Notes: generated by a model not told the origin, from the sequence alone. A stretch of DNA of 40,529 bases from Pseudomonas bohemica (GCF_002934685.1 NZ_NKHL01000121.1:188988-229516); one strand, 5' to 3'. Shown: positions 1-8,592, counted from the first letter of the stretch. Program-made: numbers and translations.

Positions 1-2
1 TG

Positions 3-542
3 ACGCCGTTTTCGCTGTTCTGCGGTCTGGCACTGATCGTGGCCTATGCGCTGCTCGGCTGCACTTGGCTGATCATGAAAACCGAAGGTGATTTGCAGAA
101 AGCCATGCACAACCTGGCGCGGCCCCTGGCGCTCGCCATCCTGGTGGTGATGGGCATCGTCAGCCTGTGGACACCGCTGGCGCATCAGGACATCGCCGAC
201 CGCTGGTTCAGCATGCCGAACCTGTTCTGGTTCATGCCAGTGCCGGCGCTGGTGCTGCTGACCCTGTACGGACTGTTCAAGGCCGTTGAACGCAACGCGC
301 ATTACACGCCGTTCCTGCTGACGCTGGTGCTGATCTTCCTTGGCTACAGCGGCCTGGGCATCAGCCTGTGGCCGAACATCGTGCCACCGTCGATCTCGAT
401 CTGGGATGCCGCATCGCCGCCACAGAGCCAGGGCTTCATTCTGGTTGGCACGCTGTTCATCATTCCGCTCATCCTCGGGTACACCTTCTGGAGCTACTAC
501 GTGTTCCGCGGCAAGGTCACCCACGAGGACGGTTACCACTAG
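3..542 (+). CDS. cioB: Cytochrome bd-type (cyanide-insensitive) ubiquinol oxidase subunit II, C-terminal part
   Basis: The gene runs in from the left edge; the frame starting at base 3 is open to the TAG at 540-542 and gives 179 residues, about half of a normal subunit II (roughly 335 residues). The segment is almost wholly membrane-embedded, with about five hydrophobic helices, the loop SLWPNIVPPSISIWDAASPP that is characteristic of CydB/CioB, and a short hydrophilic tail ending KVTHEDGYH. Subunit II pairs with the haem-bearing subunit I in the inner membrane to oxidise ubiquinol and reduce oxygen. The tail and the DUF2474 gene that follows match the Pseudomonas CioAB type, a cyanide-tolerant bd-family oxidase, rather than classical E. 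coli CydAB (from memory of the family). Subunit I should lie just left of the window. Confidence 0.93.
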   Translation, partial: TPFSLFCGLALIVAYALLGCTWLIMKTEGDLQKAMHNLARPLALAILVVMGIVSLWTPLAHQDIADRWFSMPNLFWFMPVPALVLLTLYGLFKAVERNAHYTPFLLTLVLIFLGYSGLGISLWPNIVPPSISIWDAASPPQSQGFILVGTLFIIPLILGYTFWSYYVFRGKVTHEDGYH

Positions 543-601
543 TGAGGGTGGTCCCGGTGCCACCTGGCGACGGGACTGATAGTCCAGAGGAGGGTTTGGC
601 G

Positions 602-784
602 ATGTCCGGCAAAGAGTCTTTTCCCGAACGACCTGCGCGCGAGCAGGACCCGGCGCAGAACAAGCCGCTATGGCAGCGTCTGGGCTGGCTGGTGATCATA
701 TGGACGGGCAGCGTGTTGGCGCTGTGTGTCGTTGCCACCTTGCTGAGGATGTTCATGACCGCGGCGGGGATGAAGACACATTGA
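602..784 (+). CDS. DUF2474 family small single-helix protein, putative small subunit of the CioAB oxidase
   Basis: A 60-residue protein that starts 59 bases after cioB behind an AGAGGAGGG ribosome-binding site (about 590-597). The first 25 residues are polar and rich in E, R and Q; residues about 28-50 form one transmembrane helix (WLVIIWTGSVLALCVVATLL), and the tail is short. Length, single helix and position right after subunit II resemble CydX/CbdX-type accessory subunits, which stabilise bd oxidases, and DUF2474 genes are regularly found at this place in Pseudomonas cio operons. The role as an oxidase subunit is inference from context. Several longer frames overlap it, but this one has the ribosome-binding site and the clear membrane segment. 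Confidence 0.8.
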   Translation: MSGKESFPERPAREQDPAQNKPLWQRLGWLVIIWTGSVLALCVVATLLRMFMTAAGMKTH

Positions 785-822
785 GTAGCATCCCGCACGA
801 CTTCGGCTGCATCACATCATCC

Positions 823-914
823 GGCGGGAGTGAGCTTGCTCCCGAAGACTGACTTCCAGACTTCACATCTACTCAGGATGCGCTGGCCCCTTCGTAAGCA
901 CGCTCATTCCCACA
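823..914. repeat. Degenerate REP pair (REPIN-like), GTGGGAGC family
   Basis: The left arm begins GGCGGGAGTGAGCTTGCTCC and the right arm is CTTCGTAAGCACGCTCATTC followed by CCACAG, in inverted order with about 45 bases between. Both arms have diverged from the cleaner copies elsewhere in the window (3639-3734, 5821-5916, 10010-10100). It fills the gap between the convergent cio operon and rlmG, so it may act as a transcript-end hairpin. Confidence 0.65.
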
Positions 915-937
915 GATGACATCTCGCGCCGGAGGAT

Positions 938-2062
938 CTACTTTCTGGCCTTGAGAATGACGAACTTCGGCGTCGCCGCCACTTGCTCAACTCCGCGAAA
1001 CAGCCGCGCCAGTTTGCTGTGATACCCCAGGTGGCGATTACCCACGATGTACAGCGCTCCACCGGTCACCAACGCCGAGCGCGCCTGCTGGAACATACGC
1101 CAGGCCAGAAAATCCCCCACCACTTGCTGCTGATGAAACGGCGGGTTGCACAGCACTACGTCCAGCGAATCAGCCTCTTGACCGGCCAAGCCGTCACCGG
1201 CGCGAATCTCCACTTCGCGATCGCCTAACGCCAGCTGCCAGTTCTGCTGCGCAGACTGCACGGCCATAAACGACTCATCCACCAGTGTGTACTGGGCCTG
1301 TGGGTTGTCCAGCGCGCTGGCGATCGCCAACACGCCGTTACCGCAGCCCAGGTCCGCGACCCGCGCCAAGCCGAGGTTTTTCGGCAGGTAGGGCAGAAAT
1401 GCCCGGGTGCCGATGTCCAGGCCGTCGCGGCAAAACACGTTGGCGTGGTTGACCAGCTCGATCTTCGGTTCGTCCAGGGTGTAGCGCGTCGGGAAGGGCG
1501 AGGGCCGAAAGTCTTTGGTTTCGGGCGTGCAGAACAGCAACCGGGCCTTCTTGACCGCCAGCGAAGCCTGCACTGGCCCGATGTATTCCTCCATCAGTTC
1601 GCCTGCCGAACGCGGCAAATGCTTGATCATGCCTGCAGCAACCACCCGCGCTCCCGGCGCCAGTTGACCTTGTAAGCGGATCAACTGCTCTTCCAGCAAC
1701 GCCAGGGTTTTCGGGACGCGGATCAACACCCAGTCGAAAGGCCCGTTGAGCGGTTCACTGGCCGGGATTACCGTCACGGCGTCATAGGTCTGCCGGTTGC
1801 GCACCAGATTCTTTTCCAGCGCCTGAACGCCGAGGAACGAATCGGTACTGCTGAACACCGCCGCGTGGGGCGCCAGGCTGGTGGCCAGTGCGCCGAAACT
1901 GTCGTTGAGGATCAGCACCCGTGTGTGCAGGGCCAGGCCGTGCTCGGCGACGTGATTGAGCAGGTACTGGTCAGCGGCATCGAACGCCTGCAACGGTTCA
2001 TCCGACTGCTCCGGCTGGCGAATCAGGTCGAGCTGGGCGAAAGGCGTGATAAACAGGGGCAT
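938..2062 (-). CDS. rlmG: 23S rRNA (guanine-N2)-methyltransferase RlmG
   Basis: A 374-residue protein that methylates N2 of G1835 in 23S rRNA using S-adenosylmethionine. The N-terminal half is the degenerate methyltransferase-like domain seen in the RlmG/RsmC family. The C-terminal half is the active MTS domain, with the SAM-binding DLGCGNG at residues 237-243 and the NPPF catalytic motif at 306-309. The frame stays open 61 codons upstream, but the start at 2062 (MPLFITPFAQLDL) gives the usual family length and N-terminus, whereas the extra residues are basic and low in complexity. The ribosome-binding site is weak (GGAATAT, about 12 bases away). It lies downstream of the small LuxR-type gene on the same strand and converges with the cio operon. 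Confidence 0.92.
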   Translation of the reverse strand: MPLFITPFAQLDLIRQPEQSDEPLQAFDAADQYLLNHVAEHGLALHTRVLILNDSFGALATSLAPHAAVFSSTDSFLGVQALEKNLVRNRQTYDAVTVIPASEPLNGPFDWVLIRVPKTLALLEEQLIRLQGQLAPGARVVAAGMIKHLPRSAGELMEEYIGPVQASLAVKKARLLFCTPETKDFRPSPFPTRYTLDEPKIELVNHANVFCRDGLDIGTRAFLPYLPKNLGLARVADLGCGNGVLAIASALDNPQAQYTLVDESFMAVQSAQQNWQLALGDREVEIRAGDGLAGQEADSLDVVLCNPPFHQQQVVGDFLAWRMFQQARSALVTGGALYIVGNRHLGYHSKLARLFRGVEQVAATPKFVILKARK

Positions 2063-2216
2063 GAGCTGGGATATTCCATTCGTTGGCGACGCGATCCGTG
2101 GTTCGGCGCCTGTAAAGACAGCACCCTCGCGACCGGACCGCGAAACCGGCGATTTTACGTGTTTTTTTGATCGCTTCGCACCCAGGGTTTTCGTCGGCAT
2201 TTGCCAGACTTCGGAT

Positions 2217-2480
2217 TTAAAGCGCGTATGGCTGAAACACGCCATGCAGGGCCGCCTGTACTACTGCCGATGTTTTGTTGCTGACGCCCATCTTGCGAAT
2301 CGCATTGCTGATGTGGAAATTCACCGTGCGTATTTTAACGTTCAGAATCATCGCCACCTCCCCGGCGGTCTTGCCCTCGGCCGACCATTTGAGGACTTCT
2401 ATCTCCCTGAATGTCAGGCCACTGTGGACCAGGGAAACGGCTCTGCTCATCTGTAGCAAGTCCAGTCTCAAGTGTTCCAT
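2217..2480 (-). CDS. Stand-alone LuxR-type HTH protein (87 aa)
   Basis: An 87-residue protein consisting almost only of a GerE/LuxR DNA-binding domain. Residues about 22-80 contain LTFREIEVLKWSAEGKTAGE, then the recognition-helix segment VKIRTVNFHISNAIRKMGV, the pattern found at the C-terminus of quorum-sensing LuxR proteins and of NarL-type response regulators. There is no receiver or autoinducer-binding domain. It does not look like a truncated gene: the ATG at 2478-2480 has an excellent GGAGG seven bases upstream, and the preceding 300 bases show no remnant of a sensor domain in frame. Its target is unknown; rlmG follows 154 bases downstream on the same strand and fpr is divergent upstream, so control of either neighbour is possible but only inferred. 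Confidence 0.8.
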   Translation of the reverse strand: MEHLRLDLLQMSRAVSLVHSGLTFREIEVLKWSAEGKTAGEVAMILNVKIRTVNFHISNAIRKMGVSNKTSAVVQAALHGVFQPYAL

Positions 2481-2818
2481 TGCAAGCCTCCATGGCTAAT
2501 CCAGATTCAGTACCGTTTTGATTGAAGTCTAGGAAAGGAATTCTCTGGCGTTTTGCCGGACCATGGCGGCTACCGACGAGCGGACCGGCGCATGGCTGGA
2601 AGGCGAATTGCCAAGGTGCCTGTAATCAATCGGTTAGGGCTGCGTCACCTGCGTGGCCTTAACCGGTCGCGATAACCCCAATCGCGAAATGCTCTAAAAA
2701 AGATTGCATCTCGCTTAACCACGCCGGTGGGATATCACTACAAACCCGCGGTGTTTATCGGCGTCGGTTTGCGGGAAACTGTATGCACTTCAATGAGTGA
2801 CAGGAGCCAGGAGCGCCC
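2481..2818. other. Intergenic region between the divergent HTH gene and fpr
   Basis: 338 bases with no credible gene. It must hold the promoters of both divergent neighbours. I see no convincing sigma-70 pair. A TGG-N8-TTGC match at 2597-2611 has sigma-54-like spacing on the plus strand but lies more than 200 bases from fpr and is about as good as chance would give. The last 60 bases contain the strong fpr ribosome-binding site. Confidence 0.5.
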
Positions 2819-3595
2819 ATGACCGCCAGTGCAGAGAAATTCACCCGGCAAACGCTGCTCGATGTGACGCCGTTGACCCCGAGCCTGTTCACCTTGCGCA
2901 CTACGCGCGACCCGGGGTTTCGCTTCACGGCGGGGCAGTTCGCCCGGCTGGGAGTGACCAAGGCTGATGGCAGCACGGTGTGGCGCGCGTATTCGGTGGT
3001 GTCATCGCCGTTCGATGAGTTTCTCGAGTTTTTTTCCATTGTGGTGCCGGGCGGGGAGTTCACCAGCGAGCTGAGCCGTTTGCGCGTGGGCGACACGCTG
3101 ATGATCGAGAAACAGGCAGTCGGCTACCTGACCCTCGACCGTTTTACCGACGGCCGCGACCTGTGGATGCTGTCGACGGGCACCGGTGTGGCGCCGTTTC
3201 TGTCGATCCTGCAGAACTTCGAAGTGTGGGAAAAATTCGAGCGCATCATCCTGGTGTACAGCGTGCGTGAGGCGAAGGAGCTGGCCTATCAGGAACTGAT
3301 CGCTGAACTGACGCAACGCGACTATCTGGCCGAGTACGCCCACAAATTCCAGTTCATCGCCACCGTGACCCGTGAAGAGCACCCGGGGGCATTGCATGGC
3401 CGGATCACCACGCTGATCGAGAACGGCGAGCTGGAGAAGGCCGCGGGGGTCGAGCTGTCGCCCGAGCATTCGCGAGTGATGCTCTGTGGTAATCCCGAGA
3501 TGATCGACGACACCCGCGCACTGCTGAAAACCCGCGACATGCGCCTGGCCCTGGCCCGCAAGCCGGGACAGGTGGCGGTGGAGAATTATTGGTAG
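2819..3595 (+). CDS. fpr: Ferredoxin/flavodoxin-NADP+ reductase (E. coli Fpr-like subclass)
   Basis: A 258-residue FAD enzyme that moves electrons between NADPH and ferredoxin or flavodoxin, for example for Fe-S repair, radical enzymes and redox-stress defence. The FAD-binding RAYS is at residues 56-59, the NADP-binding STGTGVAPF at 119-127, and the protein ends in AVENYW. That aromatic Tyr-Trp C-terminus resembles E. coli Fpr, and differs from the longer AFVEK-type end of the main P. aeruginosa Fpr (PA3397) as I remember it. The gene therefore probably represents the second Pseudomonas reductase, called FprB in P. putida. The start is set by AGGAG/GGAG just before the ATG. It converges with mscL across a REP pair. 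Confidence 0.9.
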   Translation: MTASAEKFTRQTLLDVTPLTPSLFTLRTTRDPGFRFTAGQFARLGVTKADGSTVWRAYSVVSSPFDEFLEFFSIVVPGGEFTSELSRLRVGDTLMIEKQAVGYLTLDRFTDGRDLWMLSTGTGVAPFLSILQNFEVWEKFERIILVYSVREAKELAYQELIAELTQRDYLAEYAHKFQFIATVTREEHPGALHGRITTLIENGELEKAAGVELSPEHSRVMLCGNPEMIDDTRALLKTRDMRLALARKPGQVAVENYW

Positions 3596-3638
3596 GGATT
3601 ACCAGAGGGCACTGCGCATTTGCAGGGTGATTACAAAA

Positions 3639-3734
3639 CCTGTGGGAGTGAGCGTGCTCACGAAGGCTTTGTTTCATCCGTTGGAGATCTATTGAATGTA
3701 CCGGTCCCTTCGTGAGCACGCTCACTCCCACAGG
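3639..3734. repeat. REPIN: inverted REP pair, GTGGGAGTGAGCGTGC variant
   Basis: The left arm is CCTGTGGGAGTGAGCGTGCT followed by CACGAAGG; the right arm is its near-exact inverse complement ending ACTCCCACAGG. About 45 unrelated bases separate them. This is the standard layout of a REP doublet (REPIN) of fluorescens-group Pseudomonas. It lies between the convergent fpr and mscL genes. Confidence 0.88.
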
Positions 3735-3764
3735 GTTCAGCATCAGATGAAAGATCGTGCGGTA

Positions 3765-4214
3765 TCAAACCAACCGATCAGGATTCACAGGCAACGGCGC
3801 GGCCGGTTTGCTGTTCTGCTCTTTCAACAGATCACGAATCTCGGTCAGCAGGGTTTCCTGCGGGCTGGGTGCGGGTGGAGCGGAAGGCGCCTTGGCTTCT
3901 TCGCGCTTCAGACGGTTGATCGCCTTGACGCCCATGAAGATCGCGAATGCCACAATGATGAAGTCGACAACGGTCTGGATGAACTTGCCGTAGGCCAGCA
4001 CCACTGCCGGAGCATCTCCCACTGGCCCGCGCAAGGTGACCGCCAGGTCACTGAAATCCACGCCGCCAATCAGCAGGCCCAGGGGCGGCATGATTACATC
4101 GCCGACGAACGACGAAACGATCTTGCCGAATGCCGCGCCAATGATGATACCGACGGCCATGTCGACCACGTTTCCTTTGACGGCAAAGGCTTTGAACTCG
4201 CTTAGTACGCTCAT
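3765..4214 (-). CDS. mscL: Large-conductance mechanosensitive channel MscL
   Basis: A 149-residue inner-membrane channel that opens under high membrane tension and releases solutes during osmotic downshock. It begins with the amphipathic MSVLSEFKAFAVKGNVVDMA that is typical of MscL, followed by the pore helix TM1 (VGIIIGAAFGKIVSSFVGDV, residues about 22-41), a periplasmic loop, TM2 (about 75-100, FIQTVVDFIIVAFAIFMGV), and a charged C-terminal bundle preceded by a Pro/Ala-rich stretch (APSAPPAPSP). The length is slightly above the usual 136-140 because of that linker. Its start has an AGGA ribosome-binding site. It is divergent from radA. Confidence 0.96.
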   Translation of the reverse strand: MSVLSEFKAFAVKGNVVDMAVGIIIGAAFGKIVSSFVGDVIMPPLGLLIGGVDFSDLAVTLRGPVGDAPAVVLAYGKFIQTVVDFIIVAFAIFMGVKAINRLKREEAKAPSAPPAPSPQETLLTEIRDLLKEQNSKPAAPLPVNPDRLV

Positions 4215-4411
4215 GGTGTATTCCTTTGTTACAGATGAGGGTGGTGAATGCAGTGTATGCCAGCTACACGCATCCCGCGCAATCCATGCAATCGACCGGC
4301 TTTAGCCCGGTTAGTTTTATGAAATCATTCACAAACGTGTCTGCGCCGGCCATCCCGCGCCAGCGTTTCAGGCATGGGGTATGATTGCCCCTTTTTTGCG
4401 GCGGGGGTTCC

Positions 4412-5782
4412 ATGGCCAAGGCCAAACGCATGTATGGCTGCACCGAGTGCGGCGCGACCTTTCCCAAATGGGCCGGGCAATGCGGCGAATGCGGCGCATG
4501 GAACACTCTGGTCGAGACGGTCATCGAAAGCGGCGGTGCAGCGGCGCCCAGTGGCCGTGCGGGCTGGACCGGGCAGCAGGCGCAGATCAAGACCCTGGCC
4601 GAAGTCAGCGTCGAAGAAATCCCGCGCTTCTCCACCAATTCCGCCGAGTTGGACCGCGTGCTCGGTGGTGGTCTGGTGGACGGCTCCGTGGTGTTGATCG
4701 GCGGCGATCCGGGTATCGGCAAATCGACCATTCTCTTGCAGACCCTGTGCGCCATCGCCGAGCGCATGCCGGCCCTGTACGTGACCGGCGAGGAATCGCA
4801 GCAACAGGTCGCCATGCGCGCGCGCCGTCTGGGGCTGCCCCAGGACAAACTGCGAGTGATGACCGAAACGTGCATCGAAAGCATCATCGCCACGGCTCGG
4901 GCCGAACAGCCGAAAGTCATGGTGATCGACTCGATTCAAACGATTTTCACCGAGCAACTGCAATCGGCTCCTGGCGGCGTGTCTCAGGTGCGCGAGAGTG
5001 CGGCGCTGCTGGTGCGCTACGCCAAACAGAGCGGCACGGCGATTTTTCTGGTCGGCCACGTGACCAAGGAGGGCGCGCTGGCCGGCCCACGCGTCCTCGA
5101 ACACATGGTCGATACCGTGTTGTATTTCGAGGGCGAGTCGGATGGCCGCCTACGTTTGCTACGCGCGGTGAAGAACCGTTTCGGCGCGGTCAATGAACTG
5201 GGCGTGTTCGGCATGACCGACAAAGGTCTGAAAGAAGTCTCCAACCCTTCGGCGATCTTTCTGACACGCGCGCAGGAAGCTGTCGCAGGCAGCGTGGTCA
5301 TGGCCACGTGGGAAGGCACCCGGCCAATGCTGGTCGAAGTGCAAGCGCTGGTGGACGACAGCCATCTGTCCAACCCGCGCCGCGTGACCTTGGGCCTGGA
5401 TCAAAATCGGCTGGCGATGCTGCTGGCGGTCCTGCACCGTCATGGCGGAATTCCGACCCATGATCAGGATGTGTTCCTCAACGTGGTCGGCGGGGTCAAG
5501 GTGCTGGAAACCGCATCGGACCTGGCATTGATGGCGGCTGTCATGTCGAGCCTGCGCAATCGGGCGTTGCCGGGAGATTTGCTGGTGTTCGGGGAAGTGG
5601 GGTTGTCCGGCGAAGTGCGCCCTGTGCCGAGCGGCCAGGAGCGCTTGAAGGAAGCGGCCAAACACGGCTTCAAGCGCGCCATCGTGCCCAAGGGCAACGC
5701 GCCGAAAGAGTCGCCCGCGGGGTTGACGGTGATCGCCGTGACTCGACTGGATCAGGCGCTGGATGCGTTGTTTGAGGAATAG
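4412..5782 (+). CDS. radA: DNA repair protein RadA (branch-migration ATPase)
   Basis: A 456-residue RecA-like ATPase that promotes branch migration of recombination intermediates. All four signatures are present: a zinc finger C10-x2-C13-x10-C24-x2-C27, a Walker A GGDPGIGKST at residues 97-106, the RadA-specific KNRFG at 254-258, and a C-terminal Lon-like domain (for example GEVGLSGEVRPV). The reading frame extends nine codons upstream, but MAKAKRMYGC is the conserved N-terminus. The gene is divergent from mscL and convergent with mapZ. The same neighbourhood (mscL, radA, a PilZ gene, a CstA gene) is found in P. aeruginosa PAO1 as I remember it. Confidence 0.97.
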   Translation: MAKAKRMYGCTECGATFPKWAGQCGECGAWNTLVETVIESGGAAAPSGRAGWTGQQAQIKTLAEVSVEEIPRFSTNSAELDRVLGGGLVDGSVVLIGGDPGIGKSTILLQTLCAIAERMPALYVTGEESQQQVAMRARRLGLPQDKLRVMTETCIESIIATARAEQPKVMVIDSIQTIFTEQLQSAPGGVSQVRESAALLVRYAKQSGTAIFLVGHVTKEGALAGPRVLEHMVDTVLYFEGESDGRLRLLRAVKNRFGAVNELGVFGMTDKGLKEVSNPSAIFLTRAQEAVAGSVVMATWEGTRPMLVEVQALVDDSHLSNPRRVTLGLDQNRLAMLLAVLHRHGGIPTHDQDVFLNVVGGVKVLETASDLALMAAVMSSLRNRALPGDLLVFGEVGLSGEVRPVPSGQERLKEAAKHGFKRAIVPKGNAPKESPAGLTVIAVTRLDQALDALFEE

Positions 5783-5820
5783 GCGAGGGAATTGACGCTC
5801 ATTTCTTGGCTGGCCCGGAA

Positions 5821-5916
5821 CCTGTGGGAGCGAGCTTGCTCGCGAAGAGGTCAGTACATCCGACACATCTCCAAGTGTGGAACGATAGTCTTCGTGAGCA
5901 GACTCGCTCCCACAGG
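5821..5916. repeat. REPIN: inverted REP pair, GTGGGAGCGAGCTTGCTCGC family
   Basis: The left arm begins CCTGTGGGAGCGAGCTTGCT and continues CGCGAAGAGG; the right arm is CTTCGTGAGCAGACTCGCTC followed by CCACAGG. The centre is about 45 bases. It lies between the convergent radA and mapZ genes and can form hairpins from each arm or one long hairpin. Confidence 0.9.
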
Positions 5917-5945
5917 TCCGGGCCGTATGAGGGGCGCATTTGATC

Positions 5946-6314
5946 TCAAACCTCAATCAACGCCGCCAATTCCCGCTCCAGCTCATCATGGTCGGCCAGG
6001 TTCAGCTCGACCAGCCGCCGCAGGTGGGTCACTGAATCCAGGCCAATGTGTTCACAGACGAAACCCAGATGATTGTGAGCGTCATGGGTCAGCCTCACCT
6101 CCATGCGCACATCGATATCGACATTCAAATGAATGTCGACGATGAAAGACTCATCAGGGTCGCCCTGCCACGGGTCGGGCCGCTCGATCAGCAACCCTTT
6201 CAACGACACATCGATCAACTGCACCGGCCAGCTCTTGGCGCCCTGGGTCAGTTCGGTCCTGGCATCGAACGAGATACGTTTAAAACGACGACGGTCTTCG
6301 TGGGAATCTGTCAT
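5946..6314 (-). CDS. mapZ: PilZ-domain cyclic-di-GMP receptor (MapZ / PA4608-like)
   Basis: A 122-residue single PilZ domain. The c-di-GMP-binding elements are both present: the RxxxR element in RRRFKR (R9 to R13) and the D-x-S-x-x-G element DVSLKG (residues 35-40). The C-terminus LRRLVELNLADHDELERELA closely matches P. aeruginosa PA4608, for which a structure is known and which was named MapZ because it binds the chemotaxis methyltransferase CheR1 when loaded with c-di-GMP, altering flagellar switching. The start at 6314 follows an AGGAG site; upstream in-frame codons have none. Its neighbours (radA and the CstA gene) are the same as in P. aeruginosa, supporting orthology. The diguanylate cyclase/phosphodiesterase MorA lies 5 kb away. 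Confidence 0.92.
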   Translation of the reverse strand: MTDSHEDRRRFKRISFDARTELTQGAKSWPVQLIDVSLKGLLIERPDPWQGDPDESFIVDIHLNVDIDVRMEVRLTHDAHNHLGFVCEHIGLDSVTHLRRLVELNLADHDELERELAALIEV

Positions 6315-6496
6315 GACGCGACTTCTCCTTGGCTCCGGCAGCCAGGGCCTGGTCAACCAGGACCCCGAGTGAGCTACAGCTGCTGTGACTATAGGCCAAA
6401 TCCCGGGCTAGACCATTGTGGGGGGTGGCCTTTCGCTCCAGCAGCGCTAAACTCTGTCAGCTGCTCAATACACGTCCACTCTGCTGGAAATAAAAA

Positions 6497-8566
6497 ATGA
6501 AAAACAATAATAGTCTGCTGCGCCATGTGCCCTGGCTGATAGTTGCGATTCTTGGGGCCTGGGCCCTGGGAGTGGTTGCATTGCGTCGGGGAGAAGCAAT
6601 CAACGCACTCTGGATTGTGGTTGCCGCGGTCGCCATCTATCTGGTCGCTTATCGCTACTACAGTCTGTTCATCGCCAGTCGCGTCATGCAACTGGACCCG
6701 ACCCGGGCAACGCCTGCGGTGTTGAACAACGATGGTCTGGACTACGTGCCGACCAACAAACACATTCTTTTCGGCCACCATTTCGCGGCCATCGCAGGCG
6801 CAGGCCCTCTGGTCGGTCCGGTACTGGCCGCGCAAATGGGCTACCTGCCCGGCACTCTTTGGCTGATCGCCGGGGTCGTGCTGGCAGGCGCGGTGCAGGA
6901 CTTCATGATCCTGTTCCTCTCCACCCGCCGTAACGGCCGGTCGTTGGGCGACATGGTCCGTGAGGAAATGGGCCGCATCCCTGGCACCATTGCCTTGTTC
7001 GGCTGCTTCCTGATCATGATTATCATCCTCGCGGTGCTGGCGCTGATCGTGGTCAAGGCCCTGGCTGAAAGCCCATGGGGCATGTTCACGGTCATGGCGA
7101 CGATCCCGATCGCGATGTTCATGGGCATCTACATGCGCTTCATTCGTCCGGGCCGCATCGGCGAGATCTCGGTGGTGGGCGTGGTGCTGTTGCTGCTGTC
7201 GATCTGGCTCGGTGGCCAAGTGGCAGCCAGCGCTGAATGGGCGCCATTGTTCACCTTCACCGGCGTGCAGATCAGCTGGATGCTGGTGGGCTACGGCTTC
7301 GTCGCGGCCATGCTGCCGGTGTGGCTGGTGCTCGCACCGCGTGACTACCTGTCGACCTTTCTGAAAATCGGCACCATCGTCGCCTTGGCGATCGGCATTC
7401 TGATTCTGGCGCCTGAGCTGAAAATGCCGGCCCTGACCCAGTTCACCGACGGCACCGGCCCGGTCTGGAAAGGCACATTGTTCCCGTTCCTGTTCATCAC
7501 CATCGCCTGTGGCGCGGTGTCCGGCTTCCATGCGCTGATCTCTTCAGGCACCACGCCCAAGCTGTTGGACAACGAAGTCAACGCCCGTTACATCGGTTAC
7601 GGCGGCATGCTGATGGAGTCCTTCGTGGCGATCATGGCGATGGTTGCCGCTTCGGTCATTGATCCAGGCGTGTATTTCGCCATGAACAGCCCGGCGGCGA
7701 TCGTCGGCGCTGATGTCAACTCAGTCGCGCAGATGGTCAGCAGTTGGGGCTTCGTGATCACTCCGGATCAACTGACCGCCGTGGCCAAGGATATCGGCGA
7801 AAACACCGTACTGGCTCGCGCCGGTGGTGCGCCGACGTTGGCGGTGGGTATCGCGCAGATCCTGCATCAGGCCTTCCCCGGCCAAAACACGATGACGTTC
7901 TGGTACCACTTCGCGATCCTGTTCGAAGCGCTGTTCATCCTGACAGCGGTTGATGCCGGTACCCGTGCCGGACGCTTCATGCTGCAGGACCTGCTCGGCA
8001 GTTTCGTGCCTTCGCTCAGACGCACCGAGTCCTGGACGGCCAACGCCATCGGCACTGGCGGTTGCGTGGCGTTGTGGGGTTATCTGCTGTATCAAGGCGT
8101 GATCGATCCGCTGGGCGGCATCAACACCCTGTGGCCGCTGTTCGGGATCTCCAACCAGATGCTGGCGGGTATCGCGCTGATGCTGGCGACAGTGGTGCTG
8201 ATCAAAATGAAACGCCAACAATACGCCTGGGTCACGATTCTCCCGGCGTCATGGCTGTTGATCTGCACCGTGACTGCTGGCTTCATCAAGTTGTTCGACC
8301 CAAGCCCTGCGGTTGGCTTCCTGGCCCTGGCCAAGAAATACAGCGCTGCGGCAGATGCCGGTCAGGTGCTGGCCCCGGCCAAGACGATGGATCAAATGCA
8401 GCACGTGATCTTCAACGCGTACACCAATGCGGCGCTGACCGCGCTGTTCCTGTTCGTGGTGCTGAGCATCCTGTTCTACGCGATCAAGGTCGGTCGCGCG
8501 GCGTGGGTCAAGAAAGAGCGTACCGACAAGGAAGCGCCATTCCAGGCCTTCCCGAAAACCCATTGA
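6497..8566 (+). CDS. cstA: CstA/BtsT-family uptake transporter (carbon starvation protein)
   Basis: A 689-residue polytopic membrane protein, near the family's usual 690-720 residues, with some 16-18 hydrophobic helices. Conserved blocks include GHHFAAIAGAGPLVGPVLAA (about residues 91-110), QDFMILFLSTRRNGRSLGD and the C-terminal DUF4161-type region after GGINTLWPLFGISNQMLAG. In E. coli, CstA has been linked to peptide and pyruvate uptake during carbon starvation and its paralogue BtsT (YjiY) is a pyruvate/H+ symporter. The next two genes reproduce the E. coli yjiY-yjiX-yjiA order, so pyruvate uptake is the likeliest role, but the substrate is not proven by sequence. The ATG has a GGA seven to eight bases upstream. 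It is divergent from mapZ. Confidence 0.94.
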   Translation: MKNNNSLLRHVPWLIVAILGAWALGVVALRRGEAINALWIVVAAVAIYLVAYRYYSLFIASRVMQLDPTRATPAVLNNDGLDYVPTNKHILFGHHFAAIAGAGPLVGPVLAAQMGYLPGTLWLIAGVVLAGAVQDFMILFLSTRRNGRSLGDMVREEMGRIPGTIALFGCFLIMIIILAVLALIVVKALAESPWGMFTVMATIPIAMFMGIYMRFIRPGRIGEISVVGVVLLLLSIWLGGQVAASAEWAPLFTFTGVQISWMLVGYGFVAAMLPVWLVLAPRDYLSTFLKIGTIVALAIGILILAPELKMPALTQFTDGTGPVWKGTLFPFLFITIACGAVSGFHALISSGTTPKLLDNEVNARYIGYGGMLMESFVAIMAMVAASVIDPGVYFAMNSPAAIVGADVNSVAQMVSSWGFVITPDQLTAVAKDIGENTVLARAGGAPTLAVGIAQILHQAFPGQNTMTFWYHFAILFEALFILTAVDAGTRAGRFMLQDLLGSFVPSLRRTESWTANAIGTGGCVALWGYLLYQGVIDPLGGINTLWPLFGISNQMLAGIALMLATVVLIKMKRQQYAWVTILPASWLLICTVTAGFIKLFDPSPAVGFLALAKKYSAAADAGQVLAPAKTMDQMQHVIFNAYTNAALTALFLFVVLSILFYAIKVGRAAWVKKERTDKEAPFQAFPKTH

Positions 8567-8592
8567 GTGCGCTGTGAGGCGAGGAGCTGCAT

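Noticed and set aside
2597..2611. TGG-N8-TTGC on the plus strand upstream of fpr
   Set aside because: Sigma-54 spacing is correct, but a few such matches are expected by chance in 40 kb, it lies 208 bases from the gene and lacks the wider similarity seen in the purine promoters.
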